Origin: Nakamurella sp.
GTDB lineage: Bacteria; Actinomycetota; Actinomycetes; Mycobacteriales; Nakamurellaceae
DNA: 37,318 bases
NCBI GenBank assembly: GCA_017882715.1
Contig: JADGOY010000017.1
Coordinates: 1-37,318, forward strand
Reading direction: 5' to 3'
Of the stretch, positions 34,791-37,318 are shown piece by piece (within the stretch, counting starts at the first letter, position 1; each line of letters opens with the position of its first letter). The position numbers and the translations under genes are program-made. The notes under the pieces are model-generated. The model made no database searches. It worked only from the letters and a program-made list of their open reading frames with translations, and was not told the origin of the DNA.

Positions 34791-35522
34791 CTACCAGCCC
34801 CGCCGCCGCGGCCGGGAACCGATCGGCTCCCCGGGCCTGGCGGCATCCCTGGAACGGTAGACGATGTAGGGCCGGAACAGGTACCCGATGGGCGCGCTGA
34901 ACGCGTGCACCAACCGGGTGAACGGCCACAAGGCGAACAGCGCCATGCCGATGACCGCGTGGATCTGGTAGGACACCGGCGCCTGCGTCATCGCCTCGCC
35001 GTCCGGTTGCAGGATCAGGATCGAGCGGAACCACACCGACACCGACTCGCGGTAGTTGTACGCCTCCCCGACCGCCCCAGAGCCGATCAGCGTGGTGGCC
35101 AACCCCGCAACGATGGCCAGGAGCAGCACCGCGTACATGAGTTTGTCGTTGCGGGTGGTGGCGATGAAGACCGGACCCTTGGTGCGGCGCCGGTACACGA
35201 GAATGGCAGCCCCGCCGAGGGTCGCGACGCCGGCGATGGAGCCCAGCGCAACGGCCTGAAGGTGATAACCCTGCTCGCTCAACTTCAGTGCGCTGGTCCA
35301 CGACTGCGGGATCAGCAATCCGATGACGTGCCCGACGATCACCACCAGAATCCCGAAATGGAACAACGGGCTGCCGATCCGCAGCAACCGGCTCTCGTAC
35401 AGCTGCGAGGAACGGGTGGTCCAGCCGAACTTGTCGTAGCGGTATCGCCACCAGGTGCCGACCACCAGGATCGCGATCGTGACGTAGGGCGTGATGTCCC
35501 AGAACAGCGCCGGCGCGCTCAT
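34791..35522 (-). CDS. narI: Respiratory nitrate reductase subunit gamma
   Basis: The 243-residue b-type cytochrome that anchors NarGH in the membrane and oxidises quinol. Five hydrophobic segments are visible, beginning FWDITPYVTIAILVVGTWWR. Heme histidines are expected in HFGILVVIVGHVIGLLIP and YQIHAVIGMALFALWP with TRLVHAF. The final segment is followed by a Pro/Arg-rich cytoplasmic tail. The start ATG at 35522 overlaps the narJ stop by four bases (ATGA). The hemerythrin gene follows after 2 bp. Confidence 0.95.
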   Translation of the reverse strand: MSAPALFWDITPYVTIAILVVGTWWRYRYDKFGWTTRSSQLYESRLLRIGSPLFHFGILVVIVGHVIGLLIPQSWTSALKLSEQGYHLQAVALGSIAGVATLGGAAILVYRRRTKGPVFIATTRNDKLMYAVLLLAIVAGLATTLIGSGAVGEAYNYRESVSVWFRSILILQPDGEAMTQAPVSYQIHAVIGMALFALWPFTRLVHAFSAPIGYLFRPYIVYRSRDAARPGEPIGSRPRRRGW

Positions 35523-36175
35523 CGCAGGCTCGCCGGACGACTGTCCCGCACGGGGATGGTCAGCGCGAACGGTTCCAGGCCGACGGCCTCCGCGGGCGGA
35601 CCCTGCATGGCCAACCGGCGCGCCTCCTTCAGATCGGCCACCGTGGCGGGGGGCAGGGTGCGGGAAATGGCGGCAACCACCCCCGCATACGGCGACTCGG
35701 CCTTTGCCAGACCTGCGTGCAGCAGGTCGATCGGGGTGCGATGCCGGCACAGCAATGCGTATCCTGCCGATTCATCGACGGTCGCGGCGAATTCGAGCAG
35801 GACCGCGAGATGGTCGGGCAATTCACCGGCCGGTGGCATCACTCCGGCCGCCCGGTACGTGTCGGCGAAATCAAGCAATGCCATTCCTCGGTTCCGGGTG
35901 TCACCCGCGGTGTAGTAGGTGAGAAACAGGGTGCGGCGCCGCCGCCAATCGAACGTCTCGGAGTAGTTCGCGGCCGTGGTGATCAATGGAGTGCTCCGTA
36001 GATGGCCGGCACATGACAGCAGTGGCGCGCGGTCGTGCTCGGCCAGGCCGGCGGTCGCGGCCTCGACCACATCGAGCCGGCGGTCCTGATCGGCGTCGGG
36101 GTAGGCCAGCAACAGGGACGCTGCCTGCCACACCACCCTGCGGTTCGCCGGCGGCTTCTCACGCCGCAGCCTCAT
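35519..36175 (-). CDS. narJ: Nitrate reductase molybdenum cofactor assembly chaperone
   Basis: A 218-residue TorD/NarJ-type chaperone that binds apo-NarG in the cytosol while the molybdenum cofactor is inserted. WQAASLLLAYPDADQDRRLD, TFDWRRRRTLFLTYYTAGDT and FADTYRAAGVMPPAGELPDH match the family, all helical. ATG at 36175 overlaps the narH stop (ATGA), and its own stop overlaps narI likewise, so translation is coupled through narH-narJ-narI. Confidence 0.95.
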   Translation of the reverse strand: MRLRREKPPANRRVVWQAASLLLAYPDADQDRRLDVVEAATAGLAEHDRAPLLSCAGHLRSTPLITTAANYSETFDWRRRRTLFLTYYTAGDTRNRGMALLDFADTYRAAGVMPPAGELPDHLAVLLEFAATVDESAGYALLCRHRTPIDLLHAGLAKAESPYAGVVAAISRTLPPATVADLKEARRLAMQGPPAEAVGLEPFALTIPVRDSRPASLR

Positions 36176-37318
36176 GCGTCACTCCCGCCGTGCTCGGTGG
36201 AACGCGGTGATCCGGGCCGGGGCATGAACATTCCGGGCGGCGAGCCCTTTCCGTCCCAGTTCAGCAGGTTCACCCTGGACCTGGGCGATCCGCTCACCCC
36301 GACCCCCTCACCGGTCTGCCGTTCCTTGAGCGCCTGGAAAGTCTCGACCGCCACCGGAACGGGCTGGCCGCTGGCCTCACCGAAGGGCCCAGAGCCGTAC
36401 ATTCCGGGTCCACCGTCGAAGTCCAGCGAGCATTCGGTGACGGTCTCCTCCAGTCGGTGCCCGTCGGCGGCGTAGGCGGTCGGGATGACGTACCTGGCGT
36501 CGTATTTCGCGATCGCCAGCAGCCGGTACATCTCGTACATCAGCTCCTGGCTCATCCCCACCGTGGCGGGGATGTCCGGGCGGGGCACACGATCGAGGTT
36601 GATGTCCCGCATGTAGGACCGCATCGCCGCCAGTCTGCGCAGCACGGCCTGCACGCCCGCAGTGTCGCCGGCGGTGAACAGCCCGGCGAGGTACTCGATC
36701 GGGATCCGCAACGCCTCGATCGCGCCGAACAGGTTGTCGGCGTCCTCGCCGTCGTGGCCGTCCCTGCTGATCGCGTCGACCACCGGGGACAGCGGCGGGA
36801 CGTACCAGACCATCGGCATGGTGCGGTATTCCGGGTGCAGTGGCAGGGCGATCCGATAGGTCTTGGCCAGCGCGTACACCGGGGACCGGCGGGCGGCGTC
36901 CAGCCATTCGTCGGAGATGCCCTGATCGCGCGCGGCCGCCACGACCGCCGGATCCTGCGGGTCCAGCATCAGATCGAGTTGCGCTTGGTACAGCTCCGTT
37001 TCGTGCTCGACCGACGCCGCGGCCAGCACCTTGTCGGCGTCATACAGCAGTAGGCCGATGTACCGCAACCGCCCGACGCAGGTTTCGGAGCAGACCGTTG
37101 GCAGGCCCACCTCGATGCGTGGATAGCAGAACGTGCATTTCTCCGCTTTGCCGGTGCGGTGGTTGAAGTACACCTTCTTGTACGGGCATCCGGACACGCA
37201 CATCCGCCAGCCACGGCATTTGTCCTGGTCGACCAGCACGATGCCGTCCTCGGCGCGTTTGTACATCGCCCCGGACGGGCAGGACGCCACGCAGGACGGG
37301 TTCAGGCAGTGCTCGCAG
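36172..37318 (-). CDS. narH: Respiratory nitrate reductase subunit beta (partial, 5' end outside window)
   Basis: The electron-transfer subunit with three [4Fe-4S] and one [3Fe-4S] cluster, carrying electrons from NarI to NarG. About 381 C-terminal residues are present; the start lies beyond base 37318. Visible cluster motifs are CEHCLNPSCVASCP and CRGWRMCVSGCPYKK, where Trp replaces the second cysteine as in the NarH [3Fe-4S] site, and CTFCYPRIEVGLP followed by CSETCVGRLRYIG. VWYVPPLSPVVDAI and TECSLDFDG are also family-typical. Its neighbour upstream is presumably narG, not seen here. Confidence 0.97.
   Translation of the reverse strand, partial: CEHCLNPSCVASCPSGAMYKRAEDGIVLVDQDKCRGWRMCVSGCPYKKVYFNHRTGKAEKCTFCYPRIEVGLPTVCSETCVGRLRYIGLLLYDADKVLAAASVEHETELYQAQLDLMLDPQDPAVVAAARDQGISDEWLDAARRSPVYALAKTYRIALPLHPEYRTMPMVWYVPPLSPVVDAISRDGHDGEDADNLFGAIEALRIPIEYLAGLFTAGDTAGVQAVLRRLAAMRSYMRDINLDRVPRPDIPATVGMSQELMYEMYRLLAIAKYDARYVIPTAYAADGHRLEETVTECSLDFDGGPGMYGSGPFGEASGQPVPVAVETFQALKERQTGEGVGVSGSPRSRVNLLNWDGKGSPPGMFMPRPGSPRSTEHGGSDA

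Overview
The window is about 37 kb of high-GC DNA with the codon use of an actinobacterium. The order of the purine genes (purC, purS-purQ-purL, then an SCP_3 gene with purF-purM), the many GTG starts and the TAnnnT-type promoter elements all fit Actinomycetota. A Frankineae/Nakamurella-like genus is a guess that the sequence alone cannot settle. No rRNA, tRNA, CRISPR array, transposase, integrase or phage gene was recognised.

Layout. (1) 1-2.8 kb: an acyl-CoA synthetase-like AMP ligase, then two broken genes (an MBL-fold hydrolase remnant and a frameshifted protein of an unrecognised family). (2) 2.9-13.4 kb: mostly minus strand, holding an AlkZ-like DNA glycosylase, purM, purF, an SCP_3 protein and the overlapping purS-purQ-purL. 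An alpha/beta hydrolase, the 3' scrap of a tyrosinase-like gene and a DUF2182-like membrane protein lie on the plus strand among them. (3) 13.6-20 kb: a decayed MarR regulator, a membrane acyltransferase, a CPBP membrane protease, an UlaG-like MBL hydrolase and a membrane-embedded spermidine-synthase-like protein. (4) 20-26.3 kb: phosphoketolase, a repeat-rich convergent spacer, purC, a long inverted repeat and an M3 oligopeptidase. (5) 26.4-30.1 kb: a transmembrane Ser/Thr kinase and an overlapping GT4/GH130 gene pair. (6) 30.2-34.3 kb: a decay zone with a frameshifted flavodoxin, an intact DUF4389 membrane protein, a chimeric SRPBCC/ferredoxin-reductase remnant carrying a 15-bp tandem repeat, an SRPBCC-like gene and a broken DUF2254-like gene. 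(7) 34.3 kb to the end: narH (5' part outside the window), narJ and narI with overlapping ends, then a hemerythrin-like protein 2 bp downstream.

How the genes work together. PurF, PurS/PurQ/PurL, PurM and PurC cover most steps from PRPP to SAICAR; purD, purN and purE/purK are not in the window. NarHJI are the electron-transfer, assembly and quinol-oxidising parts of a membrane respiratory nitrate reductase. The hemerythrin protein in the same operon probably senses or buffers O2/NO or repairs iron centres. Phosphoketolase makes acetyl-phosphate from pentose phosphates. The GT4/GH130 pair probably serves an alpha- or beta-mannan-type glycan or a storage/compatible saccharide.

The most distinctive property of the window is not a new multi-gene system. 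It is a high density of gene remnants (seven), several with multiple frameshifts and one a two-gene chimera, together with short tandem repeats in or beside purine genes. I see no convincing evidence for an undescribed defence or mobile system.
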